Origin: a virus
Virus record (IMG/VR): IMGVR_UViG_3300017917_001130
Coordinates: 1 to 55,819 of that record
Length of the DNA stretch: 55,819 nt
Reading direction: 5' to 3' (one strand)
The notes beneath the pieces are model-generated. The model was not told the DNA's origin. It searched no databases and was given only the letters and a program-made list of their open reading frames with translations. Of this stretch, positions 7,937 through 16,003 are shown piece by piece. Both the position numbers and the translations under genes were made by a program. Each line of letters begins with the position of its first letter. Within the stretch, counting starts at the first letter, position 1.

Positions 7937-8653
7937 TTACTTCTCTTCTATATAATCTTGATTCAGAGCCTGGCGTCGACGGTTCTGATAAATTTTTACA
8001 GCCATGTCTGCATGATCAACCTTGTTGAACTTGTTAGGCAAGCTGCGGCCATTGTGTCTTATTTCATACCCACGGTCATCATCACCCCAGCATTCCAAAC
8101 ATGTACCATCTTCCATGGTATATGTTTTAACTGGTGATTCACTGACAGGGGCAGCAGGTTGTGATACTTTTGCTGCCAATTGATCTTCAACACCATGAGC
8201 AACTTCAGTATCAGCAGCGTCGCTGGGTCCTGAAATTGGAGCAACATCTGAATCCCATGTGGCGTCATCTTCGTCTACGCCTTCTGTTTCAGGGTCATCG
8301 TCAATATTTAATTCAGCCTTGGCCTTACGTATTAGATGCTGATCAATTTTGTTTTTCTTTTCCAGCGTTTCAAGATAGTCTGCAAAGCGACCTTTGACTT
8401 TGCTCAACATATCTTCTTCAACTTCTTGCATGGCTTCAGCAAGAGCTGTTTCGCCAACCATGTAACCATCCATTGGGTGCTTTTGATAAGGCTTCTTGGC
8501 CAATGTTGGGCTGATGTCTTTGGGTTTGAACAAGGCCGGCAACTGAGGCACACGCTCTTGTTGCTTGGTCATACTACCCTTGGGACTGACTGGAACAGTC
8601 TTACCTTCAACTAGTGCCAGGCGCTCTAGTATACTTCTGATGTCGTCACTCAT
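7937..8653 (-). CDS. Phage hypothetical protein, acidic middle, compact C-terminal domain
   Basis: The protein has 238 residues. The N terminus is MSDDIRSILERLALVEGK, with IxE and LxE sequences of the prohead-protease type. A Pro/Lys-rich linker, a helical region (MQEVEEDMLSKVKGRFADYL) and a strongly acidic stretch follow. The C-terminal domain (about 170-238) has a YTMEDGTCLECWGDDD strand pair and a basic helix, KIYQNRRRQALNQ. Its ATG overlaps the Dps stop region (ATGA). No known function was recognised; a virion or cargo protein is likely from the context. Confidence 0.65.
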   Translation of the reverse strand: MSDDIRSILERLALVEGKTVPVSPKGSMTKQQERVPQLPALFKPKDISPTLAKKPYQKHPMDGYMVGETALAEAMQEVEEDMLSKVKGRFADYLETLEKKNKIDQHLIRKAKAELNIDDDPETEGVDEDDATWDSDVAPISGPSDAADTEVAHGVEDQLAAKVSQPAAPVSESPVKTYTMEDGTCLECWGDDDRGYEIRHNGRSLPNKFNKVDHADMAVKIYQNRRRQALNQDYIEEK

Positions 8654-9090
8654 GCTCGCTGCTCTTTCAGGTAACTTCTCAGCATCCAGCCATGTTTCTG
8701 ATGGGCATCGATGCGTTCAGCAATGAAGTTAGCAATACCTTGCTGGTTTTCTTCAGTTGCTACTTGGAAAGTTTTGTTGAGAAGATCAAGCATTTGACCA
8801 TTGTTGGCCAAGAGTTCTTCTAGCATGAGTCGGGCACGAGGAATCTTTGTTTGCCCTTGAATTTGTGTGAGCTCTTGAAAACGCTCAAAACTACCCGGGG
8901 CATAATCGCCCAAGGCACGGATGTATTCTGCTGTGGGATCTGTAGCACCATAAACATCATCATGAATACTGTCAAAGAAAGCGTGAAGCTGGCCAAAGTC
9001 TGGGCCTTCTACGTTCCAGTGGAACTGTTTGGCTTTAAGGGCAAAAGCCTCTTCAGTTGCCAGGAGAGTTTTTAAAGCGTCCGCTAACAT
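8650..9090 (-). CDS. dps: Dps-like ferritin
   Basis: The 146-residue four-helix protein has the Dps pattern: KAKQFHWNVEGPDFGQLHAFFD (His and Asp/Glu of the ferroxidase site at the dimer interface), then DDVYGATDPTAEYIRALG. Dps proteins bind DNA and store iron while consuming peroxide. The start is the internal ATG at 9090, preceded by AAGGAAT; the longer reading frame runs into the upstream gene. It overlaps the 70-residue gene by 38 nt. It could protect packaged or replicating DNA from oxidative damage (inference). Confidence 0.85.
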   Translation of the reverse strand: MLADALKTLLATEEAFALKAKQFHWNVEGPDFGQLHAFFDSIHDDVYGATDPTAEYIRALGDYAPGSFERFQELTQIQGQTKIPRARLMLEELLANNGQMLDLLNKTFQVATEENQQGIANFIAERIDAHQKHGWMLRSYLKEQRA

Positions 9091-9265
9091 TTTTATTCCT
9101 TTTATATTCTTTCGGAGTATTGGGTGTTGGATCCGTTGTGTATTTACCAGAAAGCAGGCTTCCGCCATTTCTTGAAACAGTACCCATGGCCATGGAAACT
9201 GGAGCTACCCCACCAGCACTTGTGCCGCCTGCTGAAGCGTTTTCCATGATTTCGTTAACCTTCAT
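9053..9265 (-). CDS. Small phage protein with capsid-targeting-like N terminus
   Basis: This 70-residue protein begins MKVNEIMENASAGG, so IME followed by N matches the [I/L]xE cleavage form. A Gly/Ser/Ala-rich middle and a basic end (NTPKEYKRNKNVSGRF) follow. GGAGAG precedes the ATG. The end overlaps the start of Dps by 38 nt and the start overlaps the 102-residue gene by 11 nt. Proteins with a PTPNTPKEYK ending are common in T4-like phages. Function unknown. Confidence 0.7.
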   Translation of the reverse strand: MKVNEIMENASAGGTSAGGVAPVSMAMGTVSRNGGSLLSGKYTTDPTPNTPKEYKRNKNVSGRFKNSPGN

Positions 9266-9563
9266 TGTGTCTCTCCGGTGTATATATTTGAATGAATCCG
9301 TCTTTGGATATTATTGCTGGGCCTGTATCTACTCGCAAGTTTCTAACTTTGAGACTGCCGTGTTCGCTGTCCACAAGTTCCACACGCAAAGGGTATTTGC
9401 CGGGTGGTGCTTGAATTTGAAACTGTTCTTCAAGATAAACATCACGCCAAATCCATGTGCGCTCAGTAAACAGCTCGTTACCGATATAGCAACGATATCT
9501 AGGTGGGTGATCTCCCCACTTCATATACACATCTGCCTTGACAATAACGAATTCAGGTTGCAT
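9255..9563 (-). CDS. Small beta-rich hypothetical protein
   Basis: The protein has 102 residues from the ATG at 9563. It is beta-rich and aromatic (VYMKWGDHPPRYRCYIGNEL, then ERTWIWRDVYLEEQFQIQ) and ends in GFIQIYTPERHNEG. It looks like a small jelly-roll or carbohydrate-binding-like virion protein, but no family was recognised. The longer frame upstream is rejected because a CTAAATA box lies four nt before this ATG and no ribosome binding site is seen, suggesting a leaderless message. Confidence 0.6.
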   Translation of the reverse strand: MQPEFVIVKADVYMKWGDHPPRYRCYIGNELFTERTWIWRDVYLEEQFQIQAPPGKYPLRVELVDSEHGSLKVRNLRVDTGPAIISKDGFIQIYTPERHNEG

Positions 9564-9567
9564 ATTG

Positions 9568-9574
9568 TATTTAG
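9568..9574 (-). promoter_or_regulatory. Late-type box, minus strand, four nt before the start at 9563
   Basis: CTAAATA on the minus strand, divergent from the plus-strand TATAAATA 13 bp away. Transcription would begin at about the start codon. Confidence 0.5.
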
Positions 9575-9587
9575 CAAAATGTACGCC

Positions 9588-9595
9588 TATAAATA
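9588..9595 (+). promoter_or_regulatory. T4-type late promoter TATAAATA for the plus-strand glycan operon
   Basis: An exact TATAAATA with five nt (TCTGC) before the radical SAM ATG at 9601. By T4 geometry (box at about -13 to -6) the start site falls on the A of ATG. Confidence 0.6.
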
Positions 9596-9600
9596 TCTGC

Positions 9601-10647
9601 ATGCTTAAACTTTCAGAAATACGCCGTGTGCATGTGGAATTGACCACACGGTGCAATGCACGTTGTCCTATGTGTATGCGCAACTATCGAGGGCTTGATT
9701 ACAATTCAGGATACCCTTTGTGCGAGCTGTCAGTTGAAGATTTCAAGAAGATTCTGCCACTTGATGTGTTGGCCAGTATCATGCAGCCTGATCCACCCAT
9801 CAACGGCAGGATTCCAATACGCTATGCATTTCAAGGGGTGCAGTTCAACGGGAACCTAGGAGACTTTGCCAGCGCTCGAGATGCTGTGGAATGCGTGGAG
9901 TATTTGGTACAAAATGGTGTGCATGTAAAGATCAACACCAATGGTAGTTTGCGTACTCCTGACTGGTGGGCTAGACTGGCCTTGCCCAATGTTGAAGTGG
10001 GCTTTGCCTTAGATGGTTTAGCCGACACGCATCACCTGTACCGCCAAGACACAGACTGGCACAAAATAATTCGCAATGCACAAGCTCTAATAGATGCTGG
10101 TGGGCGAGCCATATGGCGCTTTGTGCCTTTTGATCATAACCGCCACCAAGAACAACAATGTAGAGATTTGGCCACCAGCATGGGATTTGCAGGATTTGAA
10201 AACATCTATGATGGTCGTAGCTCTACGCCAGTGTTTACTCGCACCGGAGAGTTCAGTCATCAAATTGGCACAGACCCTAGACCAGCACACATTATTCCCG
10301 ATGTCAACGGCTTGTTACAAAGTCACATCACATGGTACGACGCAAAAAAGATTACCTTGGAAAAGGATCGTGCTGAACTAGACTTAAATTGCATACACAA
10401 ACGCAATCGAGAAATATACATAGCCGCAGATGGATCAGTGTATCCTTGTTGTTACTTGGGATTCTATCCAGAACAGATGCATCATGCTGGCAACACTGAA
10501 GTTGCTCCATTGATAAAAGAAAACAATGCACTACAGTATCCCTTGGAACAGTGCTTGTCTTGGTTTGATAGTGTAGAACAAACTTGGGACAAACCCAGTA
10601 TTGCAGAAGGTAGACTTTACATCTGCGTTAACAGTTGTGGAAAATAA
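9601..10647 (+). CDS. Radical SAM protein with C-terminal SPASM/twitch-like cluster region
   Basis: This 348-residue protein has RCNARCPMC (CxxxCxxC at residues 18, 22 and 25), which binds the 4Fe-4S cluster that cleaves SAM. The C-terminal part has DGSVYPCCYLGFYP and later Cys residues (QCLSWF, YICVNSC), like an auxiliary-cluster SPASM or twitch domain. Such enzymes modify peptides, sugars or cofactors; the substrate is unknown. It is the first gene of a four-gene plus-strand operon with a methyltransferase and glycosyltransferase-like genes, so sugar or surface chemistry is likely. No ribosome binding site precedes the ATG at 9601. Confidence 0.85.
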   Translation: MLKLSEIRRVHVELTTRCNARCPMCMRNYRGLDYNSGYPLCELSVEDFKKILPLDVLASIMQPDPPINGRIPIRYAFQGVQFNGNLGDFASARDAVECVEYLVQNGVHVKINTNGSLRTPDWWARLALPNVEVGFALDGLADTHHLYRQDTDWHKIIRNAQALIDAGGRAIWRFVPFDHNRHQEQQCRDLATSMGFAGFENIYDGRSSTPVFTRTGEFSHQIGTDPRPAHIIPDVNGLLQSHITWYDAKKITLEKDRAELDLNCIHKRNREIYIAADGSVYPCCYLGFYPEQMHHAGNTEVAPLIKENNALQYPLEQCLSWFDSVEQTWDKPSIAEGRLYICVNSCGK

Positions 10648-11228
10648 TGTATAAGCAATTTACAGCACCGCCTGTGGAGAATCGAGGCAGCAGTAGTATT
10701 CAAGGCACAGAGTATTTGAGAAGTCAACTGCCTGAACTATTTAAAAAACACAATATCAAAAGCATGTTTGATGCTGGCGCCAATGACTGTGCCTGGCAAT
10801 ATCCTACTATGCATGATATGGTTGAGTACAGTGCCGGAGATCACAATGTTGCCATGGTACGGTTAGCACAACAACAGTTTCCTGATTTAAATATCATACA
10901 ACACAATGTTGTTGTAGATCCGTTCCCATCTGTTGACGTGATATTTTTACGTGATGTGGCCATACATCTAAACAATCACAACAAAAAATTAATGTTAAAA
11001 AACTGGTTGCAGAGCAATGTGCCTTGGATACTGATGACACATATAGATAACATAAGTGAAAACAAAGACTTTGAACACAGTCCTTTGCAGTTTCCATTTG
11101 CTGAAATAAACTGGCATTTACCACCGTGGAATTTTCCCAAACCAACAGAGTCAGTTGTGGATTTATGGCCAGGTTCTTTTAGATTAATGTGCCTATGGCA
11201 CCGAAACCAAATTAAGGAGTTAGTATGA
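10647..11228 (+). CDS. Class I SAM-dependent methyltransferase
   Basis: This 193-residue protein has MFDAGANDCAWQ as SAM-binding motif I (DxGANxG-like) and VDVIFLRDVAIHL as the motif IV region. The start at 10647 overlaps the stop of the radical SAM gene (TAATG), so the two are translationally coupled. The likely target is a sugar or other small molecule made by the operon, from context only. Confidence 0.75.
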   Translation: MYKQFTAPPVENRGSSSIQGTEYLRSQLPELFKKHNIKSMFDAGANDCAWQYPTMHDMVEYSAGDHNVAMVRLAQQQFPDLNIIQHNVVVDPFPSVDVIFLRDVAIHLNNHNKKLMLKNWLQSNVPWILMTHIDNISENKDFEHSPLQFPFAEINWHLPPWNFPKPTESVVDLWPGSFRLMCLWHRNQIKELV

Positions 11229-12106
11229 GTGTAGCAAGATTGTTATTTTTAGCCAAGTATCGTGTGCCGCATGCTTGTTTTAGTATGCAGTGGGACCACA
11301 ACTTGATTGGCATAGACAAAACCATTGTGTGTAGTCCTGTGCCCCGGGATGAACTATGGCGTGCGTTTGACGCTTACAACATTGATACTAGTAAGTTTGA
11401 ATACATTAATGATAGCATTATCTTTGAACGTTATCCTGAAGTTGATAACTGGGTGTTTGAGGATGACTATCGAGGCTTTTGGCTACGCCAACAGGCAATT
11501 AAATTAAGTTACTTGGATCTCATTGACGAAGATGTCATGCTGATGTGGGACCCAGATACTTTTATGATCGAGCCATATCAGTGTTACTATCCTGAAACAG
11601 ACACACTGAATTTCATGGCGCTGTTGGACACTGAACAAGGTAGCTACAACAGAGTGTTTGAAGCTATCACAGGCTTAGACAAAGTTACCAAGCACTGTTT
11701 TGTAACAGAACTAGTTCCAGTGCGCAAAACAGACTGGCGGGCACTGCGTGGCCACCTTGATCAAAAGTGGCCTGGCAAGCACTGGTTGGATGCCATTATT
11801 GATCCTGTACCAGGATGGCCAGCACATCCACCATGGCACTTTGAAGGACACATCAAGTGGTTTTCAGAATACGAGTTTGTGGGCAATTGGGCCGCTCGTC
11901 GCGGTAATGTCACATATCAAGGACAACGTAGATATGAATATGACCGCTTGGACAAACTAGCAGATCTTGATCCCAAGCAATTCAACGCTGTGTGCGATGC
12001 TTGCCCTGACCTAAGTCTCAGCATGCAGTTTGACTGGGACACATACACTGTCAAGGACTTTGATCGTTACCGAGACATGGTGCTTCGTGCCCTGGAAAAC
12101 AAATGA
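11225..12106 (+). CDS. DUF6492-type glycosyltransferase-like protein
   Basis: The protein has 293 residues. It shows the pattern of DUF6492 proteins, which have a GT-A-like fold. There is a YRGFWLRQQAIKLS segment (the WxxQQxxKL signature), then LIDEDVMLMWDPDTF, in which WDPDT replaces the usual LDSDT metal-binding site. HPPWHFEGHIKWFSE is close to the pattern around the acceptor site. AAGGAG lies before the ATG, which overlaps the methyltransferase stop (ATGA). A second member lies at 14540-15379. Probable sugar transfer in surface glycan or glycoprotein synthesis. Confidence 0.7.
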   Translation: MSVARLLFLAKYRVPHACFSMQWDHNLIGIDKTIVCSPVPRDELWRAFDAYNIDTSKFEYINDSIIFERYPEVDNWVFEDDYRGFWLRQQAIKLSYLDLIDEDVMLMWDPDTFMIEPYQCYYPETDTLNFMALLDTEQGSYNRVFEAITGLDKVTKHCFVTELVPVRKTDWRALRGHLDQKWPGKHWLDAIIDPVPGWPAHPPWHFEGHIKWFSEYEFVGNWAARRGNVTYQGQRRYEYDRLDKLADLDPKQFNAVCDACPDLSLSMQFDWDTYTVKDFDRYRDMVLRALENK

Positions 12107-13236
12107 GATTTCGACATCCAATCTTTGATCCTTGTCAATCAGTTATCAGTGTTGCTCAGAATTGGGGCGAGCCTAACTTATTTGAGCCCACTACAAATTT
12201 AACCAGAGTACTAAAACAACCATTTAAGGTTGCTGCTGTGCATGTGTTTTTCAACGATCCCGCAACCTGGCCAGGAAGTAGGCTCGTGACAGAAAATCCT
12301 GATATTGTCAAAGTTGATTTATCACAGTTTGATCTTGTGTTATTGATGGAGGCTGAAAATAATAATTGGGAAGATATACAGAATTGGATAAAGCAACAGA
12401 ACATTAAAAACTACATTTTTGCATACGGCACCTTGGCAGACCCTGTGCAAAAAACCATGCCCAATATGTTTTACAGTAGTTGGTGGTTGAAATACTTTTT
12501 GAACAATCGTAAATTTGTTGACACCACAGAAGATTACACTCACTATACTCACAAGCCATTTCGATTCAATGCATTGTTAGGGGCTCGCAAACCGCATCGT
12601 GACTACATTATGCTGGCCATGGCGAAGTCAAAGTTGTTGTATGAAAACATTGTTACCTATCGAGACGTATTCCCTGGAGAGGTTATTGATCCGCAAACAA
12701 AAGAGTTTAAAAACTTTTTTCCCGACGTCGAGTTACAACATCCTTATGTGAGTCCACATCTACGACCTGAATGGGAAGTAGCGCCAGTGATAGACAATCG
12801 TGTGAGTTTTATTGATCCTGTGGCAATACATCGCAATACTTGGTATTCAATAGTGGCAGAATCAAACTGTGCAGGCACTAAGTTTTTCTTTACAGAAAAA
12901 ACCATGAAACAACTATGGGCCAAACGTGTGTTTGTTATGTTTGCAAATACAGGATTTTTAGGGCACCTGCGTGATTTAGGCTTTGAAACATTTGGCAGTG
13001 TGATAGATGAAAGCTATGACACTGATCCAATCTACAATCGAGATTGGAAACGATTTGAGAAAGCCTTTGAGCAAGTGATGTTCTTGAATCAACAGGACCC
13101 AGTCAAGGTGTATCAAAAACTCAAACCAGTGTTAGATCACAATCACAATCACATGCACACCTTGTTGCGCCGTCAAGAACAGCAGGCCAAAGAAATGTTG
13201 ATGGCCAACACTCCCACTTACTATTGGTTACGCTAA
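12103..13236 (+). CDS. Glycosyltransferase-like protein of unknown family
   Basis: The protein has 377 residues. The C-terminal region reads FFFTEKTMKQLWAKRVFVMF, then GFLGHLRDLGFETFGSVIDE and SYDTDPIYNRDWKRFE. This pattern is typical of GT10/GT-B-like phage proteins (TEKT-x-KPL, LRxLGFxTF, IDESYD). The N-terminal half has alternating strands and helices (DLVLLMEAENNNWED). It overlaps the previous gene (ATGA) and is the last gene of the plus-strand operon, overlapping the convergent SGNH gene by nine nt. Assignment is by motif only. Confidence 0.55.
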   Translation: MRFRHPIFDPCQSVISVAQNWGEPNLFEPTTNLTRVLKQPFKVAAVHVFFNDPATWPGSRLVTENPDIVKVDLSQFDLVLLMEAENNNWEDIQNWIKQQNIKNYIFAYGTLADPVQKTMPNMFYSSWWLKYFLNNRKFVDTTEDYTHYTHKPFRFNALLGARKPHRDYIMLAMAKSKLLYENIVTYRDVFPGEVIDPQTKEFKNFFPDVELQHPYVSPHLRPEWEVAPVIDNRVSFIDPVAIHRNTWYSIVAESNCAGTKFFFTEKTMKQLWAKRVFVMFANTGFLGHLRDLGFETFGSVIDESYDTDPIYNRDWKRFEKAFEQVMFLNQQDPVKVYQKLKPVLDHNHNHMHTLLRRQEQQAKEMLMANTPTYYWLR

Positions 13237-14037
13237 TCCAAACGCACCAGTAATTCGATTGTACCAGTTGTTGGCAATGATTTCCTGCCCACGAGCCGAA
13301 CTGTGATATCCTGGGTCTTCGCCTTCAAACGGATTGTTGCCGCATATGGCTTGGGGACTTTCCATGCTGTCAGTCAAGATATAGTGATCTGGTATCAATG
13401 ACGGAAACGCATCGCGCCACTGAGTGGGCTTGTTGGGATCAAATGGCCACAGCAAGTTAGGTGTGACAATAAACTTTATGCCATCAAGATACATCATCAG
13501 TATGCCTTCACGAATGATCCACTCGTCTTGTTGCTTTTTCCACTCGTTGTCGTAAATTGAATCAATCCAAGCACGTACACCGTTTTGTGCTTGCTTGGTA
13601 ATCTTTCCCGAGCGATAAGGATGTTCGTAATTCTCTGCCAAGGTAAAAATGGTTTCGCAGATCATGTTGTAATTGTTGTTGCCATAGTTGACATTGTCTA
13701 TGCCATCTTCTCGCTTGTAACCGTTTTTACGCTGACGGTCTTGCAAGTGGCGCTCCAAGGGAGGATTCCAACCGCCGCCTTTGATGGTCCAGTCATAGGG
13801 TGCAGCCGTTGCAGGGATTTCCATGCGATCCCAAAACGTAGGACCAATGATGGCAAAGTCTGGCTTTTGGCGTCGAATCTCTTCTATCTGTAATCTAATA
13901 CCACCGTTGCTACAGCCTTGGCGTGCTAGATTAACCAAATCCCAGCCTAGCCTTGCAGCCAATACTTCACTCCAACTAGTGCCCGGAGCGGTTTGTGATA
14001 CTGCTGAAAATGAGCAGCCTGCTACCATTAATTTCAT
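13228..14037 (-). CDS. SGNH/GDSL-like hydrolase
   Basis: The protein has 269 residues. It starts MKLMVAGCSFSAV, in which GCSFS takes the place of the GDSx nucleophile block; LARQGCSNGG matches the glycine block II. FAIIGPTFWDRMEIP corresponds to block III, and EDPGYHSSARGQEI carries the catalytic DxxH-like block V (YHxS variant). Such enzymes remove or add O-acetyl groups on glycans. The downstream PIG-L and DUF6492 genes overlap by four nt each, suggesting a decoration pathway for a surface sugar. Confidence 0.7.
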   Translation of the reverse strand: MKLMVAGCSFSAVSQTAPGTSWSEVLAARLGWDLVNLARQGCSNGGIRLQIEEIRRQKPDFAIIGPTFWDRMEIPATAAPYDWTIKGGGWNPPLERHLQDRQRKNGYKREDGIDNVNYGNNNYNMICETIFTLAENYEHPYRSGKITKQAQNGVRAWIDSIYDNEWKKQQDEWIIREGILMMYLDGIKFIVTPNLLWPFDPNKPTQWRDAFPSLIPDHYILTDSMESPQAICGNNPFEGEDPGYHSSARGQEIIANNWYNRITGAFGLA

Positions 14038-14543
14038 GTTGTTTCCTTGTAACTGTTTTGGTGTTGTGTTGTATGAAAGCCCTTGACAATGTCACCATGC
14101 ATGGGCAACTCATCTAAGCTGTATGTACCTGAAGGTATTGTGTAAGTTGTACCTTCACCAGGTTTAGCAAATGTAATCAGGCGCGGATGATGTTTTACAC
14201 AATCATGTACAAATTCATGGTGTATATGTCCGTAGTCACCTTCTTGATCATGACTCAATACTATGTCATATCGTTGTATGATATTACCTATTTCTCTACG
14301 TGCCTGCTCTTCGTTGAAACTGATTTTTTTGTTTTCAATATCTCTATAGTCATCAGTGTAACCCAAGAATATACACGTTATATCTCTGCGCTTCCAAAAC
14401 TCTTTTAGTTCTCTAGCTCTTGGTTCCCACTCACAGTAAGTCAAATAACAAATCTGCCAGTCCAAGTCGGGACGATTGTATATGTAACTATAGGCAAAGA
14501 TTACGCAATCATCAGGATGTGCTACCATGCAAAGTGCCTTCAT
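14034..14543 (-). CDS. PIG-L family deacetylase
   Basis: This 169-residue protein has VAHPDDCVIF (AHPDD zinc and catalytic motif) and SHDQEGDYGHIHHEFVHD (third zinc ligand, HxxH). These are diagnostic of GlcNAc-PI or GlcNAc-type N-deacetylases. It is shorter than the usual 200-250 residues but has both motif regions. The ATG overlaps the DUF6492 stop (ATGA). Likely substrate: an N-acetylated amino sugar. Confidence 0.88.
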   Translation of the reverse strand: MKALCMVAHPDDCVIFAYSYIYNRPDLDWQICYLTYCEWEPRARELKEFWKRRDITCIFLGYTDDYRDIENKKISFNEEQARREIGNIIQRYDIVLSHDQEGDYGHIHHEFVHDCVKHHPRLITFAKPGEGTTYTIPSGTYSLDELPMHGDIVKGFHTTQHQNSYKETT

Positions 14544-15379
14544 ATAAAGAACGCTCCTGATATATCATGTTTGATCAAATAGTCACGATAGAGATCTTGT
14601 TGTGGCCTAGTGAGCTGTGCCCAAGCCCCACGATGTATGCTCACAGTAAGTGTGTTGGGGCCAGACATTTCTTTTATTTTTCTATCAAAACTTGCAAGTT
14701 CACCGTGACAAATATTCACAGGATATATAGCACGTTGTCTTGAATACAACATATCCCACATCTTGGGTTTGCTGTACACATACCCAGAGTACAGCAAAAA
14801 CTCTGTTAACATTCCTTGCTGTTGAAACCATTGTGGAAAACTGGCATCTATTTTGAACGTAGTTTCTGCTATCATGTAACGCACTGTGTCGTTGTGAAAG
14901 AAAAACGGAACGCCGCCGGGGCCTAATTGTTCAGGCAATTCTATATCAAATACTTTGTTGACCAATTGTCTGCTGGATTCAAATACTGATGGGATTGACA
15001 TGGCGCCCGTACGCACACGACCTTGTTCATCTAGTATTTCTTCCAGTTTGACATCACGAACAAAAATAGTTTTAGCATCTAACACCATGCTCCAAGTATT
15101 GTAACTCATGCTGGCTGCAAGTATTTTTAGCACTTGTTGGCTGACCCAACCATTGTCTACATACCAAGTGCTGAATGCTGTACGTGGAATGATCAACAAG
15201 TGTGGTGCCATGTCGCCATACCAAGCAGGATCAATTTGGCTCAACAACTCGTCGCTGTCGTTTAACACCACGTAGATATTGCGAACGCCGATGTTTTTAC
15301 AATAGCGCCCAATACTTTCAGCTTGGAGTTTTAAAATAGGCAGTTCATCTCGAAATACAACTGTGACGATATCAATCAT
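14540..15379 (-). CDS. DUF6492 glycosyltransferase-like protein
   Basis: This 279-residue protein is related to the one at 11225. It begins IDIVTVVFRDELPILKLQAE, then DNGWVSQQVLKILAAS (WxxQQxLK signature) and WSMVLDAKTIFVR (LDAKT, the DxD-like metal site). PGGVPFFFHND and SIHRGAWAQLT follow the family layout. It is the first gene of the minus-strand SGNH/PIG-L/DUF6492 set. No ribosome binding site is obvious before the ATG. Confidence 0.75.
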   Translation of the reverse strand: MIDIVTVVFRDELPILKLQAESIGRYCKNIGVRNIYVVLNDSDELLSQIDPAWYGDMAPHLLIIPRTAFSTWYVDNGWVSQQVLKILAASMSYNTWSMVLDAKTIFVRDVKLEEILDEQGRVRTGAMSIPSVFESSRQLVNKVFDIELPEQLGPGGVPFFFHNDTVRYMIAETTFKIDASFPQWFQQQGMLTEFLLYSGYVYSKPKMWDMLYSRQRAIYPVNICHGELASFDRKIKEMSGPNTLTVSIHRGAWAQLTRPQQDLYRDYLIKHDISGAFFI

Positions 15380-15398
15380 GCACTTATGTATCAGTGAG

Positions 15399-15602
15399 TT
15401 ATGCTATCTGTGTAATATTTGTGATCACTGCATCTTTACCAAACTGTGCTTGCAATAGCATGCGAGCCATTTGTGGATTTTTGGCAAATATAGCAGTGTC
15501 TACACTTTGATTGTAGCCAGGGTTCTTTACTTTGACTCTGGCTTGATAAACGTTAAAGCCTGGAGCAGCGGATTCTGTGAGACGTGGTTGATATTGTTTC
15601 AC
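15399..15602 (-). CDS. Small protein with T4-IP-like capsid-targeting N terminus
   Basis: This 67-residue protein begins MKQYQPRLTE followed by SAAP. The first ten residues closely resemble the T4 internal-protein targeting peptide, including the LxE cleavage end. The rest is an alpha/beta domain (YQARVKVKNPGYNQ, then MARMLLQAQFGKD). It overlaps the upstream gene by four nt. A packaged or processed internal protein is proposed from the N terminus alone. Confidence 0.65.
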   Translation of the reverse strand: MKQYQPRLTESAAPGFNVYQARVKVKNPGYNQSVDTAIFAKNPQMARMLLQAQFGKDAVITNITQIA

Positions 15603-16003
15603 CTCACAGGCCCTCCTTCAACCCAAGCATCACAGGTACGTTTGGCCGCACATTTGAATTTTAAAAATTTGCAATAACCTAAGTGTCCAGCATCAATAGT
15701 GCTCATGGGATCCGATCCTGGCTCTGAACCAATACCGCGAGCAATACAGTCCAACATGTCTTCTGAAATGTCAAAGGCAGCACAGTTACCACACCGATTT
15801 TGTTTTACTGACTCAATGTCGTCTGTATTCCATTTGTCAGCCAATTCGGCCCAGTATTCTTCGTTAGGTTCATTGGGGTTGAGTGGTCCGTAGTGATACT
15901 CATCAATGGCTTTCTGACGATTCTTCAAGTTAAGCTCAATGCTTTGTGTAGCAGGAGGGCAACCTTGCTCAACCGCTTCTACTAGATTAATAAAGTTTCT
16001 CAT
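15599..16003 (-). CDS. Cys-rich probable metal-binding phage protein
   Basis: This 134-residue protein starts at the ATG at 16003 (MRNFINLVEAVEQG; LVE then A fits the [I/L]xE form). Seven Cys lie in the mature part: CGNCAAF, DCIARG, GYCKFLKFKC and RTCDAW. This spacing suggests a zinc or iron-sulfur site. The start overlaps the Nudix stop (ATGA). No family was firmly recognised, although proteins ending KCxxxRTCDAWxxGGP are common in phages. Confidence 0.65.
   Translation of the reverse strand: MRNFINLVEAVEQGCPPATQSIELNLKNRQKAIDEYHYGPLNPNEPNEEYWAELADKWNTDDIESVKQNRCGNCAAFDISEDMLDCIARGIGSEPGSDPMSTIDAGHLGYCKFLKFKCAAKRTCDAWVEGGPVR

Noticed and set aside
13228-13236. Terminator between the facing glycan operons
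   Set aside because: The two genes overlap by nine nt and no hairpin with a T-run was seen.
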